A DNA stretch of 64,000 nucleotides from an uncultured Trichococcus sp. (lineage in GTDB: Bacteria; Bacillota; Bacilli; Lactobacillales; Aerococcaceae), in contig NZ_OY760503.1 of the NCBI RefSeq assembly GCF_963663645.1, positions 558,001-622,000 of the forward strand, in the 5' to 3' direction. Of the stretch, positions 36,108-45,616 are shown piece by piece. Both the position numbers and the translations under genes were made by a program. Position 1 is the stretch's first letter; each line of letters starts with the position of its first letter. The notes below the pieces were generated by a model, which had not been told where the DNA came from, did not search any database, and saw only the letters and a list, made by a program, of their open reading frames with translations.

Positions 36108-37295
36108 ATGACAATCAACCAAAAACAGATCCATGAAGAAGTTACCGATATCTACGACTACATCATCGCCCTGCGCCGCCATTTCCATCGGCATCCGGAG
36201 CCGAGCCTGAAGGAATTCGAAACGATCCAACGCATCAAGGAAGAAGTCGAAGAAATCGGCGTGCCTTACATCAATGTCGGTGAGACCGGCATCTTGGCCA
36301 CCTTGATAGGCGGAAAAGGAGCAGGCAAGACCATTCTGCTGCGCGCCGATATCGATGCACTGCCACTACCGGATGAGACCGGCAAACCCTACGCTTCCGT
36401 CAACCCCGGTTTCAACCACGCCTGCGGACATGATGGCCACACCGCTTCCCTGTTAGGTGCGCTGAAAATCCTGAAGGAACATCAGCATGAGTTCTCCGGC
36501 ACAATCCAGTTCGCCTTCCAACCAGCGGAAGAAATCGGTGCTGGAGCGCGCCAATTCGTGCGCGGTGGTTATATCGACGATATCGACCATGTCTTCGGCA
36601 TCCATCTGCAATCCGGCACACAAGTGGGCAAAATCGTCGCGACACCGGGCCCTTCCAACGCGTCCTGCGACATCTTCAAGATCAAAGTTTTCGGCAAGAG
36701 CGGACACGTCTCGCGTCCGGATCTGGGGCGCGACGCTTTGGTCAGTGCAGCGGCCATCGTCACCGAACTGCAGACCATCGTAGCCAGGGAAGTCCGCCCC
36801 ACCGATGAAGTCGTGGTTGGCATCGGGGTGTTGCGCGCTGGCACGAACTACAACATCATCGCCAACGAAGCCGAAATCGAAGGCACCGTCCGGACATTCA
36901 GCCACGAAGTCCGCGATCAGGTGTTGGAGGCTGTGGAAAGGATCGCCCGGAATGTTTCCGATGCGCACCGCACAACCATCGAGTTCTCCAACTACGATGC
37001 CGCGGCACCGCTGATCAATGACATCCAGGCAGCCAACCATGCCATCAAGGTCGCCTCGGACATCGTCGGAATCGAGAACGTCATCACCGACAGCCCGAAA
37101 AGCATGGGCGCTGACGATTTCGCGGATTACTTGGCGGTCGCGCGCGGTGTCTACTGCTTCATCGGCACGCAAAGCAGCGAAGAGACAGCCTACGGACATC
37201 ACCACGAGAAATTCGATATCGATGAAAAAGGCTTGGCCATCGCTACGGAATTGCATATTTCCTACGCGCTGTCCTACTTGAATGATCCATTCTAA
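36108..37295 (+). CDS. M20 family amidohydrolase / aminoacylase-like peptidase
   Basis: 395 residues from ATG 36108, six bases after AAGGAGG; upstream in-frame sequence overlaps the mini-palindrome and lacks a site. M20D metallopeptidase: LRRHFHRHPEPSLKE at the start, metal ligands in LRADIDALPLPDE and NHACGHDGHTASLLGA, FQPAEEIGAGARQFV, and a C-terminal HHEKFDIDE. Homologues remove N-acyl groups from amino acids or cleave hippurate-like amides. Its place after the met transporter suggests, without proof, N-acyl-methionine or related substrates. Confidence 0.9.
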   Translation: MTINQKQIHEEVTDIYDYIIALRRHFHRHPEPSLKEFETIQRIKEEVEEIGVPYINVGETGILATLIGGKGAGKTILLRADIDALPLPDETGKPYASVNPGFNHACGHDGHTASLLGALKILKEHQHEFSGTIQFAFQPAEEIGAGARQFVRGGYIDDIDHVFGIHLQSGTQVGKIVATPGPSNASCDIFKIKVFGKSGHVSRPDLGRDALVSAAAIVTELQTIVAREVRPTDEVVVGIGVLRAGTNYNIIANEAEIEGTVRTFSHEVRDQVLEAVERIARNVSDAHRTTIEFSNYDAAAPLINDIQAANHAIKVASDIVGIENVITDSPKSMGADDFADYLAVARGVYCFIGTQSSEETAYGHHHEKFDIDEKGLAIATELHISYALSYLNDPF

Positions 37296-37300
37296 TATAA

Positions 37301-37483
37301 GAAAAGCTGAACGGGTTCGTTCAGCCCGGAAAGAAATTTAGGAAATCTGTCCGACTGAGCATCGAAGAGCGCAATAGGACAGATTTATCTAATTTCCGAA
37401 GGGCTAACCCGTGAAGCTGGACATCATTTTAGGTGAATGAAACATTTTGCAAACTTGTGAAACACCTACGGTGATGCACTTTT
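37301..37483. repeat. MITE-like palindromic repeat, copy 2 (intact)
   Basis: 183 bases. Outer arms AGCTGAACGGGT and ACCCGTGAAGCT, inner arms GAAATTTAGGAAATCTGTCC and GGACAGATTTATCTAATTTC, central ACTGAGCATCGAAGAGCG. A 65-base tail ends AACACCTACGGTGATGCAC and TTTT. It is the uninterrupted equivalent of copy 1 at 4384-4505 plus 5808-5873. No ORF inside. Confidence 0.85.
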
Positions 37484-37516
37484 CACTCTGGAAAATTTTA
37501 TAAATTCCTATATGTC

Positions 37517-37568
37517 AAAAAAAATGCGCCGTTCCTTGGGATTCCCCAAAAGAGCGACGCATTTTTAT
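37517..37568 (-). terminator. Terminator of mgsA
   Basis: AAAATGCGCCGTTC pairs with GAGCGACGCATTTTT with one mismatch around TTGGGGAATCCCAA-like sequence; minus-strand T run follows. Confidence 0.85.
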
Positions 37569-37587
37569 ATTTTTTTGCAAAATCTTG

Positions 37588-38004
37588 TCAGAACTGAATC
37601 GTGCCTTCCGCATTGTAGAATTCGCGCCAATCGACGAAACCAGCATCCAACCCGCGGAGCAGCACTTCAGCTGTGCCGATATTGGTGGCCAACGGAATTT
37701 CATAGACATCGCTCAGACGGATCAAAGCGGTTACATCGGGTTCATGCGGCATAGCAGCCAACGGATCCCTCAGGAAGATGACCACATCCATCTCGTTTTG
37801 CGAAATCATGGCTCCGATCTGTTGATCCCCGCCGAGTGGACCTGACTTGAAGCGGTGCACATCCAGCCCGGTCGCTTCCATGATACGGGTTCCGGTCGTT
37901 CCTGTCGCGAACAATTCGTGTTCTTGCAGAATTGCTTTATAGGCGGTACATAACTGGATCATCAAATCTTTTTTACGGTCATGCGCAATTAATGCTACTT
38001 TCAT
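37588..38004 (-). CDS. mgsA: Methylglyoxal synthase
   Basis: 138 residues. Converts dihydroxyacetone phosphate to methylglyoxal and phosphate, a glycolytic bypass used when phosphate is low. The full motif set is visible: [36 protein letters not shown] with its catalytic aspartate, and [17 protein letters not shown]. Length is normal. A single gene with its own terminator. Chemically it relates to hydroxyacetone/propanediol metabolism predicted for the GRE locus, but the two are 15 kb apart. Confidence 0.97.
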   Translation of the reverse strand: MKVALIAHDRKKDLMIQLCTAYKAILQEHELFATGTTGTRIMEATGLDVHRFKSGPLGGDQQIGAMISQNEMDVVIFLRDPLAAMPHEPDVTALIRLSDVYEIPLATNIGTAEVLLRGLDAGFVDWREFYNAEGTIQF

Positions 38005-38316
38005 CTAATTTCCTCCCTGCATTTTTGATAATAATAGTATATCATTTCGCGGGATTTATAGTCGAACCGGCGCAAATATTTTTCTTTTTAGTGCCAAAAT
38101 TACCAAAATAAAGTAGGATTTCTTCATGATTTTTTAGTTTTCGGAAACCCGCGACTTCAGTCGTGGGAGGAGAAACCGATTGGCCTAGCGGGCCAACAAT
38201 CCTCCTTGATTTCCGAGCTCCTTCCTCTTTCGTTTCATGCGAACTTACGTTCTCTTTTTGATGTACTTTCACTGCCGATTTTAGTATAATAGGGTTATTA
38301 AAAGGTGGTGAATGCC

Positions 38317-39552
38317 GTGGAACTAAATCTGACGATCAAAGCAAAGTTGAAGCTCTCGAACCCCAAAGACGCATTGGCGTTTCAAGAAGTCTGCGAACAG
38401 TATAGACGGGCATGCAATTACGTATCTGATTATGTTTTTAACCATGATTTTGAGTTAAATTCTGTCAAATTAAACGAAGTTTTGTATCATGATGTTCGCG
38501 AACGATTCAATTTGAAATCCCAATTGACCCAATCAACCTTTCGGACCGTTACGGCCCGATACAAAGCCGTGCAAACGCAACTCCGTCGCAATTCCAACAA
38601 ATATGACAGCAGCAAAAAGGATGAGGACGGAAAGCCAGTGTACATTACAGTTCAAAAGGACCTGAATTGGCTCTGGCACCCTATCCAGTTTTCTCGACCA
38701 CAAGCAGATTTGGTGCGCAATCGCGATTGGAGTATTGTCGATAACGGCAGAACGTTTTCAATCAATACGTTGAAGGGGCGCGTGAAGTGCAGGTTTTTCC
38801 TCAAAGGTTTTGAAGAGTATCTTGACGGTACCTGGGCGTTTGGTTTGGCGAAATTGGTCAAGTCAGGCAAGAATTGGTTCTTACATATTTCGGTAAAAAA
38901 AGAAGTCTCCGAAATGGAATTGACAGACATCAAACACGTTGTCGGAATCGACAGAGGGTTGCGTCAATTAGTGACAACCTATGACGAAAAAGACAAAACC
39001 ACTTTCTACAACGGAAATGCAGTCTTGAAAAAGCGCAGACACTACAAAGAACTGCGCCGCAGTTTGCAGGCACGCAACACCAGGAACTCGAAACGTCGTA
39101 TCCGGAAAATGGAAAGTCGAGAGAACCGCTGGATGGCAGATGTGAATCACTGCCTGTCTAAGACACTCGTCTCCCTATATGATTCCGATACGGTATTTGT
39201 GTTGGAAGATTTGATTGGCGTGCGTTTCGCCACAGAACAAGTTGCGAAAGCACAACGCTATGAGCAAGTATCGTGGGCTTTCTTTCAATTCGGGCAGATG
39301 CTCACTTACAAAGCCAACAAAGTTGGCTCCATGGTGGTTGAAGTAAGTGCCGCGTATACAAGTCAGCGGTGTCCCAAATGTGGCACAATCAAAAAATCCA
39401 ATCGGGATAAGCACAATCACGAATATCATTGCCCATGCGGGTATCGTTCAAACGATGATCGTGTTGGCGCAATGAATATTCAACAACTTGGGATACAATA
39501 CGTAAGCGGTGTAGCGAATCCCAAATTTGAGAAACAACAAGCAAATTCCTAG
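38317..39552 (+). CDS. tnpB: TnpB RNA-guided nuclease (IS605 OrfB)
   Basis: 411 residues from GTG 38317, seven bases after AAAGGTGGT; GTG codons at 38305 and 38308 are alternatives (numbering below counts from 38305). The N terminus is the OrfB helix-turn-helix/WED region (KAKLKLSNPKDALAFQEVCEQYRRACNYVSDYV). RuvC residues are all present: D216 in VVGIDRGLRQL, E301 in VFVLEDLIGVR, and D384/D385 in SNDDRVGAMNIQQL. The zinc finger is CPKCGTIKKSNRDKHNHEYHCPCG. It therefore looks catalytically competent. A TATAAT box is at 38285-38290. Confidence 0.9.
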   Translation: MELNLTIKAKLKLSNPKDALAFQEVCEQYRRACNYVSDYVFNHDFELNSVKLNEVLYHDVRERFNLKSQLTQSTFRTVTARYKAVQTQLRRNSNKYDSSKKDEDGKPVYITVQKDLNWLWHPIQFSRPQADLVRNRDWSIVDNGRTFSINTLKGRVKCRFFLKGFEEYLDGTWAFGLAKLVKSGKNWFLHISVKKEVSEMELTDIKHVVGIDRGLRQLVTTYDEKDKTTFYNGNAVLKKRRHYKELRRSLQARNTRNSKRRIRKMESRENRWMADVNHCLSKTLVSLYDSDTVFVLEDLIGVRFATEQVAKAQRYEQVSWAFFQFGQMLTYKANKVGSMVVEVSAAYTSQRCPKCGTIKKSNRDKHNHEYHCPCGYRSNDDRVGAMNIQQLGIQYVSGVANPKFEKQQANS

Positions 39553-39790
39553 TGCATAAATGTGCTGGATCGCCGGCAAAGTCAACTGTCGGGCTGCTCC
39601 ATTCTGGTTGAAGAAGAATTTTGCAGTGAGTAACGCCAACATTTTGAGGGACCAATCGATCTCAAACTACTCAGGAGTCCACAGGACGTTTGGACTGCGT
39701 AGCGTTAGGCGTAAACCTAAAAGTATTAGCGAAGCTAATGCACTCGTCACGAAGTGGCGAGAGGCAAGCCCGTGACTTCAGTCATGGGTA
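39553..39790 (+). ncRNA. Predicted TnpB reRNA (omegaRNA) scaffold
   Basis: In IS605 elements the guide RNA of TnpB comes from the tnpB 3' end through the element right end. Here that stretch holds stacked hairpins TTAGC-GAA-GCTAA (39726-39738), CTCGTCAC-GAA-GTGGCGAG (39743-39761) and the right-end stem (39769-39788). The guide would be the flanking sequence after about 39795. The 5' limit is unknown and may lie inside tnpB. Confidence 0.6.
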
Positions 39791-39895
39791 GTTGATATTC
39801 TCTTCACAATTCAGGACTATTATACAGATAGGCCAATCACAAACAATCTTTTTACTTTTCTTTACTCCTCCAAAGTAAAGAACAACTCCTTTATG

Positions 39896-39921
39896 CCACC
39901 GCTTTATGAGCGGTGGTTTTT
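39896..39921 (+). terminator. Terminator beyond the TnpB element
   Basis: CCACCGCT-TTATG-AGCGGTGG followed by TTTTTGG. It could end transcripts leaving the TnpB element about 105 bases upstream. Confidence 0.75.
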
Positions 39922-40054
39922 GGTTCATTTTACGTAGATAGAATGCGGTAAGCTCACAAAAAAAACTCACAATACCTGACAGCTCGCGCAGCTGTCGGCT
40001 GTTCTGTATCCACAGCCTTTTGAAACATCGACAACCAGAGTTTTATTTGGCTAC

Positions 40055-40094
40055 AAAAAAGGAGCCGTCTCAATTGTGTTTGAGACGGCTCCTG
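40055..40094 (-). terminator. Terminator of the GH1 gene
   Basis: GGAGCCGTCTCA and TGAGACGGCTCC form a perfect 12-bp stem, with six T on the minus strand. The gap 39922-40054 also has TGACAGCT-CGCGC-AGCTGTC. Confidence 0.9.
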
Positions 40095-40103
40095 CCATAT
40101 AAT

Positions 40104-41794
<1,691 letters not shown>

Positions 41795-41913
41795 TACTTT
41801 CTCCCCCTACCGATATGGATGTGCGACTCAAATGATTAGTGAGGTGGCTACATTCTTTTACAACTTGATTATAATGGATAGCGGAACAGAAACAATAACT
41901 TCCGGATACTCCG

Positions 41914-41928
41914 TAACAACGTTTACAA
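41914..41928 (-). promoter_or_regulatory. Candidate cre / operator between SemiSWEET and rpiR
   Basis: On the minus strand TTGTAAACGTTGTTA matches the cre consensus except at one fixed position. It lies in the divergent promoter region of the GH1 operon and rpiR. It could equally be the RpiR operator. Confidence 0.5.
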
Positions 41929-42022
41929 ATTCCCCATTTTTTTGCACCGGATTATCAAATAACATTCGCAAATATGATAGGATGGTCTTGAGGTTCAGAA
42001 GAAACACGAGCGGAGGATTCAG

Positions 42023-42916
42023 ATGCTTATCAGAGAACGGCTGGAGAATTTTGATTTCTCGAACAGCGAACAAAAGATAGTAACTTATATATTGGAGAAA
42101 AAAGCGGCCATTCAGGAAATGACCACTAAAGAGATTGCCGAAGCGACATACACTTCCCCTTCCACATTGGTAAGGATTGCCCATAAGATGAACTTCAGCG
42201 GCTGGAGCGATTTGAAGGAAGCCTTCTTGAAAGAAGAAGAATATTTGCAGAAACATTTCAGTGAAATAAACGCTAACCTGCCTTTTCAACGTAATGATAC
42301 CATCATGTCGATTGCAAGTAAAATTGCTGCCTTGGAAAAGGAATCCATCGACGACACCTTGTCGCTGATCACCCATGACGACCTGCAGAAGGCCATCCAG
42401 ATCATCCGGAAGTCTTCCTACACCAGTCTTTTTGCCGTCAGCAACAACCTGTTGATCACGCAGGAATTCCAGCACAACATGTCGCGGATCAAAAAACGGG
42501 TGGACATCTGTTCGTTGCAGGGCGAAACGATCTTCAAGGCGCACCTGGCGGATCCTTCCTCCTGCGCGATCATCGTTTCCTATTCCGGGGAAACTTCAAT
42601 ATTGAACGAAACGATCCAATATTTGAAGGCGAACAAAATCCCCATCATCGCCATCACCAATATCGGGGACAACACGGCGGCACGGATGGCGGATTGCGTG
42701 CTCAGGATCTCTACAAGGGAGAAGCTCTATTCAAAAATCGCCACCTTCTCCACCGACAGCGCCATCGTGTACCTGCTGGACGTGCTCTATTCCTGCATCT
42801 TCGCGCTCGATTACGACGCCAACCTGCAGCTGCGGATCAGCACTTCCAAGATGATCGAAGCCGGCCGATCCTCAACGGTTGCTATCATCAAGGAGGAGGA
42901 TCACGCTTCTAGATGA
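42023..42916 (+). CDS. RpiR/MurR-family transcriptional regulator
   Basis: 297 residues. N-terminal RpiR helix-turn-helix (SEQKIVTYILEKKAAIQEMTTKEIAEATYTSPSTLVRIAHKMNFSGWSDLKEAF) and a C-terminal SIS sugar-phosphate binding domain (CAIIVSYSGETSILNETIQYLKANKIPIIAITNIGDNTAARMADCVLRI). GGAGG precedes the ATG. Divergent from SemiSWEET-GH1, which it most likely controls in response to a sugar phosphate. Confidence 0.93.
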   Translation: MLIRERLENFDFSNSEQKIVTYILEKKAAIQEMTTKEIAEATYTSPSTLVRIAHKMNFSGWSDLKEAFLKEEEYLQKHFSEINANLPFQRNDTIMSIASKIAALEKESIDDTLSLITHDDLQKAIQIIRKSSYTSLFAVSNNLLITQEFQHNMSRIKKRVDICSLQGETIFKAHLADPSSCAIIVSYSGETSILNETIQYLKANKIPIIAITNIGDNTAARMADCVLRISTREKLYSKIATFSTDSAIVYLLDVLYSCIFALDYDANLQLRISTSKMIEAGRSSTVAIIKEEDHASR

Positions 42917-42944
42917 TAAAATATCAGTTGTGTCCGTAAAAATA

Positions 42945-42982
42945 GCAAAAAACCATCGCCCCAATCCGGCGATGGTTTTTTG
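42945..42982. terminator. Bidirectional terminator
   Basis: GCAAAAAACCATCGCC and GGCGATGGTTTTTTGC, 16-bp perfect stem with a 7-base loop, between convergent rpiR and the GNAT gene. Confidence 0.92.
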
Positions 42983-42991
42983 CCTTTTTGT

Positions 42992-43510
42992 TCAATGCAG
43001 CTTCTTCGTCATGATGAAGTCAGTCTGCTCATCCTCGCCCATAAAGAACGAATGCGCGCCGGTACGGACAAAGCCCATCTTTTCATAAAAAGCGATGGCA
43101 TTTACATTGTGTTCCCAGACGCCGAGCCAGATCAGATTCTTGCCTTGGGTGTGGGCGATTTCGATTGCTTTTTCGATCAGGAAGCGACCGAGTCCCTTGC
43201 GTTTGAAGGCCGGCCGGATGTAGATCCGCTCCACTTCCAATGAATCAGCTCCCATCTCTTCCGTCAGGGCCGCAGCGACATTGACCTTCATATAGCCCGC
43301 CAGTTCCTCATCGTCATACAGAAAGTAGAAGGTCGAACCTTCAGTCGAAAGCTCCGCCTTCAGCTTCTCCGGATCGTAGGCCTTGTCCAGGTATGCCTGC
43401 ATGTCTTCCGGAGTGTTGTAGGCCGCGAACGTGTCAGTGAACGTTTCGATGCCGATTGCTTGAAGATCCGCTAAGTCTTCGCTGCCGCATTTTTTCAGTG
43501 TGATTGCCAT
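42992..43510 (-). CDS. GNAT acetyltransferase, PaiA-like
   Basis: 172 residues with a complete GNAT fold. The acetyl-CoA loop is RPAFKRKGLGRFLIEKAIEIA near residue 98, followed by LIWLGVWEHNVNAIAFYEKMGFVRTG. The N-terminal IETFTDTFAAYNTPEDMQAYLDKAY is the pattern of PaiA spermine/spermidine acetyltransferases. It is cotranscribed with an upstream MarR regulator 25 bases away. The acceptor (polyamine or other amine) is inferred. Confidence 0.88.
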   Translation of the reverse strand: MAITLKKCGSEDLADLQAIGIETFTDTFAAYNTPEDMQAYLDKAYDPEKLKAELSTEGSTFYFLYDDEELAGYMKVNVAAALTEEMGADSLEVERIYIRPAFKRKGLGRFLIEKAIEIAHTQGKNLIWLGVWEHNVNAIAFYEKMGFVRTGAHSFFMGEDEQTDFIMTKKLH

Positions 43511-43535
43511 ATATGATGCACTCCTTATCTTTGCT

Positions 43536-43988
43536 TCAGTAGTTTCGTTTGTTGCCTTTTTTCACGTATTCCCAGTCGCCTTCGATGTTTTTCCGGACCT
43601 TTTGGAGCAGTCCGCTGAGAACCGCCGCTTCCTCTTCCGATAGCCCTTGCAGCGCCACCCGTTCCGAGTGCTCATTTTCCCTGCTGATGTTCGGGAAGAC
43701 CGCATTGCCTTTTTCTGTCGGAAAAATGTGTTTGATCTTTCTGTTAGCGGCATCGGGTTTCTTTTCGATGAATCCGTTCGATTCCAGCTTTTTGATGGCG
43801 CGCGAAGCCGTCGTGCGGTCCACTTTGATCATGTCCGCCAGCTTTTCCTGGATGATGCCCGGATTTTCGCAGATTCGGATAAGGTACAAGTACTGCCCTC
43901 GCGTCAGGTCGTACTCCTTGAACTCGATATTCGCGATCGACTCCAAAGCCCGGGCGATCATGCCGATTTCGCGCAGAATTTCCGCCAT
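43536..43988 (-). CDS. MarR-family transcriptional regulator
   Basis: 150 residues from ATG 43988 (MAEILREIGMIARALES), four bases after GGTGAG; an in-frame start three codons earlier lacks a site. Winged-helix: LTRGQYLYLIRICENPGIIQEKLADMIKVDRTTASRAIKKLESNGFIEKKPDAANRKIKHIFPTEKG. Likely represses its own operon with the GNAT gene and responds to a small ligand. Confidence 0.93.
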   Translation of the reverse strand: MAEILREIGMIARALESIANIEFKEYDLTRGQYLYLIRICENPGIIQEKLADMIKVDRTTASRAIKKLESNGFIEKKPDAANRKIKHIFPTEKGNAVFPNISRENEHSERVALQGLSEEEAAVLSGLLQKVRKNIEGDWEYVKKGNKRNY

Positions 43989-44084
43989 ACAACTCACCTG
44001 CCTTCTTCTGGAAATTTAGTTAAAGGATACCGTATTTTTATTGCATTTGCAACAAAAAACCAATGTGAATAAAGAGGTGGCGCT

Positions 44085-44225
44085 CCAGATGTCGGATATT
44101 CCCAAGTTATCCGACAATGAGCGGCACGTTCGCTCTCAACTTGTCGGATGTTCCAACGCATCCGACAATTATGACCATATTTGCTCTCCGTTTGTCGGAT
44201 TCTTCCAGTTTATCCGACAACTATC
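44085..44225. repeat. Periodic hairpin array F (51-52-bp period)
   Basis: Three inverted repeats start at 44089, 44141 and 44192. The stem is TTGTCGGAT with right arm ATCCGACAA; the first copy has A for the leading T. Arms are 8-9 bp and loops are 10-11 bases, while linkers (for example GAGCGGCACGTTCGCTCTC) differ. The word is unrelated to arrays A-E, but period and layout are the same. It lies upstream of the marR gene and downstream of merR. Confidence 0.85.
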
Positions 44226-44299
44226 GCTGTCTCAGCGGATAACAAGGTTCCCGGGATGAAGCTGGAACACAAAAAAGAGCTGGAACAAAAGTCCCAACC

Positions 44300-44656
44300 C
44301 TATCCTTTCAGCATCCCATCATAATGATCTACTTTCCCTTTCATTTTTGCCAAGGTCTCCTGCAGTCCGAAAATTTTCTCCTCCAGCAGGTCGCATTCGT
44401 CGACCCACAGATCCCGCCTGGCCGGAACGGTATGGAGGCCTTCTGCGCACAGCCGTACATAATCGATCAGCGGTTCGATCGACACCCCCGCTGACCGCAC
44501 GGCTATCATGAAATCCAGCCACTGCAGATCCTCATCCGAATACTCCCGGATGCCGCCCTTGATCCGTTTCACGGGAGGAATCAGCCCGATCCTTTCATAA
44601 TAACGCAAACCATCAAGCGAAATATTCTTCTCTTTGCTGACTTGAGCGATTTTCAT
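44300..44656 (-). CDS. MerR-family transcriptional regulator
   Basis: 118 residues. N-terminal MerR helix-turn-helix MKIAQVSKEKNISLDGLRYYERIGLIPPVKRIKGGIREYSDEDLQWL, a linker helix, and a short coiled coil (LLEEKIFGLQETLAKMKGKVDHYDGML). It lacks metal-binding cysteines, so it belongs to the aldehyde/electrophile or small-molecule group (AdhR/NmlR-like). Cotranscribed with the CMD gene 17 bases upstream. Two MerR-type promoters with 19-bp spacers flank the divergent region. Confidence 0.93.
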   Translation of the reverse strand: MKIAQVSKEKNISLDGLRYYERIGLIPPVKRIKGGIREYSDEDLQWLDFMIAVRSAGVSIEPLIDYVRLCAEGLHTVPARRDLWVDECDLLEEKIFGLQETLAKMKGKVDHYDGMLKG

Positions 44657-44673
44657 CTTTATCCCCTGCGCTT

Positions 44674-45438
44674 TCAGCTTTCTTCCGGAGCGACTTCATT
44701 CAGGCAATTCAACGCCGTTAACGTCCGCGGATACCCGATGAACGGCAGCAATACTGTGATTGTATCCAATAACTTTTGCTTGTCATTGCCGATGCGGAGG
44801 TTGTTGCGGATATGCCCCTTCATTTGCGGCTCAGCTCCGCCCATCGAAGCCAGCATCGTAAAGATCAGCAGTTCCCGTACCTGGATCGATAAGCCGCTGC
44901 GGGTAAAGAAATCGCCGAAACAGTTATCCGCCAAAAAAGTGGCAAAATGCTTCTGGTTCTGCGGCATCGTGTCCAGCATGTTGTCCACTGTGTCCCCCGC
45001 AGCTTCACGGACGATTTCCAAGCCCTTCTCAAAACGGTTTTCGACCGTCGTGGTGGATTGACCCTCCAAAGGCAGCACAATCCCTCTTTCCTCCAACACT
45101 TCATTTGCCGCATGCAGGAAATCGAACACTTTCCCCAAGCCGGCATAAGGGACGGCCTGATAGACGATCTCCTTCAGCTCAATCGGCGTGACGCCTACAT
45201 TCAAAGCACCCTTAGCCATCGCTTTGAACTCGTTCACGCATTGCATGGCGATCAAAGCAGCCAACAGCACTTTCTGCCTTTCCTTCACATCCAAACTGGT
45301 GTACTGCAGCACTTCATCAAACGCGAAATTATCGAACACCTCAATCAGTTCCGGATCCGTTTCAGCCAATATCGACACGTGCCCGGGAAACAGTTCATCA
45401 TGGTTTTTTTTGCAGTTTCGCTCATTTTCATCTTCCAT
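44674..45438 (-). CDS. Carboxymuconolactone decarboxylase (CMD) family protein
   Basis: 254 residues with two CMD repeats: VKERQKVLLAALIAMQCVNEFKAMAKGALNVGVTPIELKEIVYQAVPYAG (about 50-100) and IQVRELLIFTMLASMGGAEPQMKGHIRNNLRIGNDKQKLLDTITVLLPFIGYP (about 185-240). The AhpD-type CxxC redox pair is missing: repeat 1 has a single cysteine and repeat 2 none. Its activity is unknown. AGGAGG lies unusually close (one base) to the ATG, so the start is uncertain. It shares a divergent MerR-controlled region with the aldo/keto reductase. Confidence 0.85.
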   Translation of the reverse strand: MEDENERNCKKNHDELFPGHVSILAETDPELIEVFDNFAFDEVLQYTSLDVKERQKVLLAALIAMQCVNEFKAMAKGALNVGVTPIELKEIVYQAVPYAGLGKVFDFLHAANEVLEERGIVLPLEGQSTTTVENRFEKGLEIVREAAGDTVDNMLDTMPQNQKHFATFLADNCFGDFFTRSGLSIQVRELLIFTMLASMGGAEPQMKGHIRNNLRIGNDKQKLLDTITVLLPFIGYPRTLTALNCLNEVAPEES

Positions 45439-45467
45439 TCCTCCTATTTCATATTTTTGTTACCCCC

Positions 45468-45498
45468 AGTTTAAATCCTGAAGTGGACTCCAAGTCAA
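45468..45498 (-). promoter_or_regulatory. MerR-type promoter for CMD-merR
   Basis: On the minus strand TTGACT (45493-45498), a 19-base spacer containing TGGAGTCCACTTCAGG, and TAAACT (45468-45473). The long spacer with an inverted repeat is the hallmark of MerR-activated promoters. Confidence 0.7.
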
Positions 45499-45546
45499 CC
45501 GTTACAGCAGCTATTGAATAATATTTTTTTGTTCGTCAGAAAACAC

Positions 45547-45577
45547 TTGTCTTGGAGTTTACTCCAACAGTTACAAT
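45547..45577 (+). promoter_or_regulatory. MerR-type promoter for the aldo/keto reductase
   Basis: TTGTCT (45547-45552), 19 bases, TACAAT (45572-45577). The spacer holds the inverted repeat CTTGGAGT-TT-ACTCCAA, matching the operator word of the divergent CMD promoter. Confidence 0.8.
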
Positions 45578-45616
45578 GGGTTTATAATAAAAACAAAAAC
45601 ATTTGGAGGCGCTGTC

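Larger units (their letters stand above)
38148..39790 (+). mobile_element. IS200/IS605-group element with tnpB only
   Basis: Left-end hairpin CCCGCGAC-TTCA-GTCGTGGG (38148-38167) and right-end hairpin CCCGTGAC-TTCA-GTCATGGG (39769-39788) share the GACTTCAGTC core. Between them is one tnpB gene and no Y1 transposase tnpA. This is the IS1341-like layout; such elements depend on a TnpA in trans. Exact ends and target cannot be fixed without an empty site. Confidence 0.85.

Noticed and set aside
44085-44225. CRISPR array
   Set aside because: Arrays A-G look repeat-spacer-like, but the repeated part is a short palindrome, copies number only three to six, linkers are partly conserved (fully so in A), and no cas gene is present.
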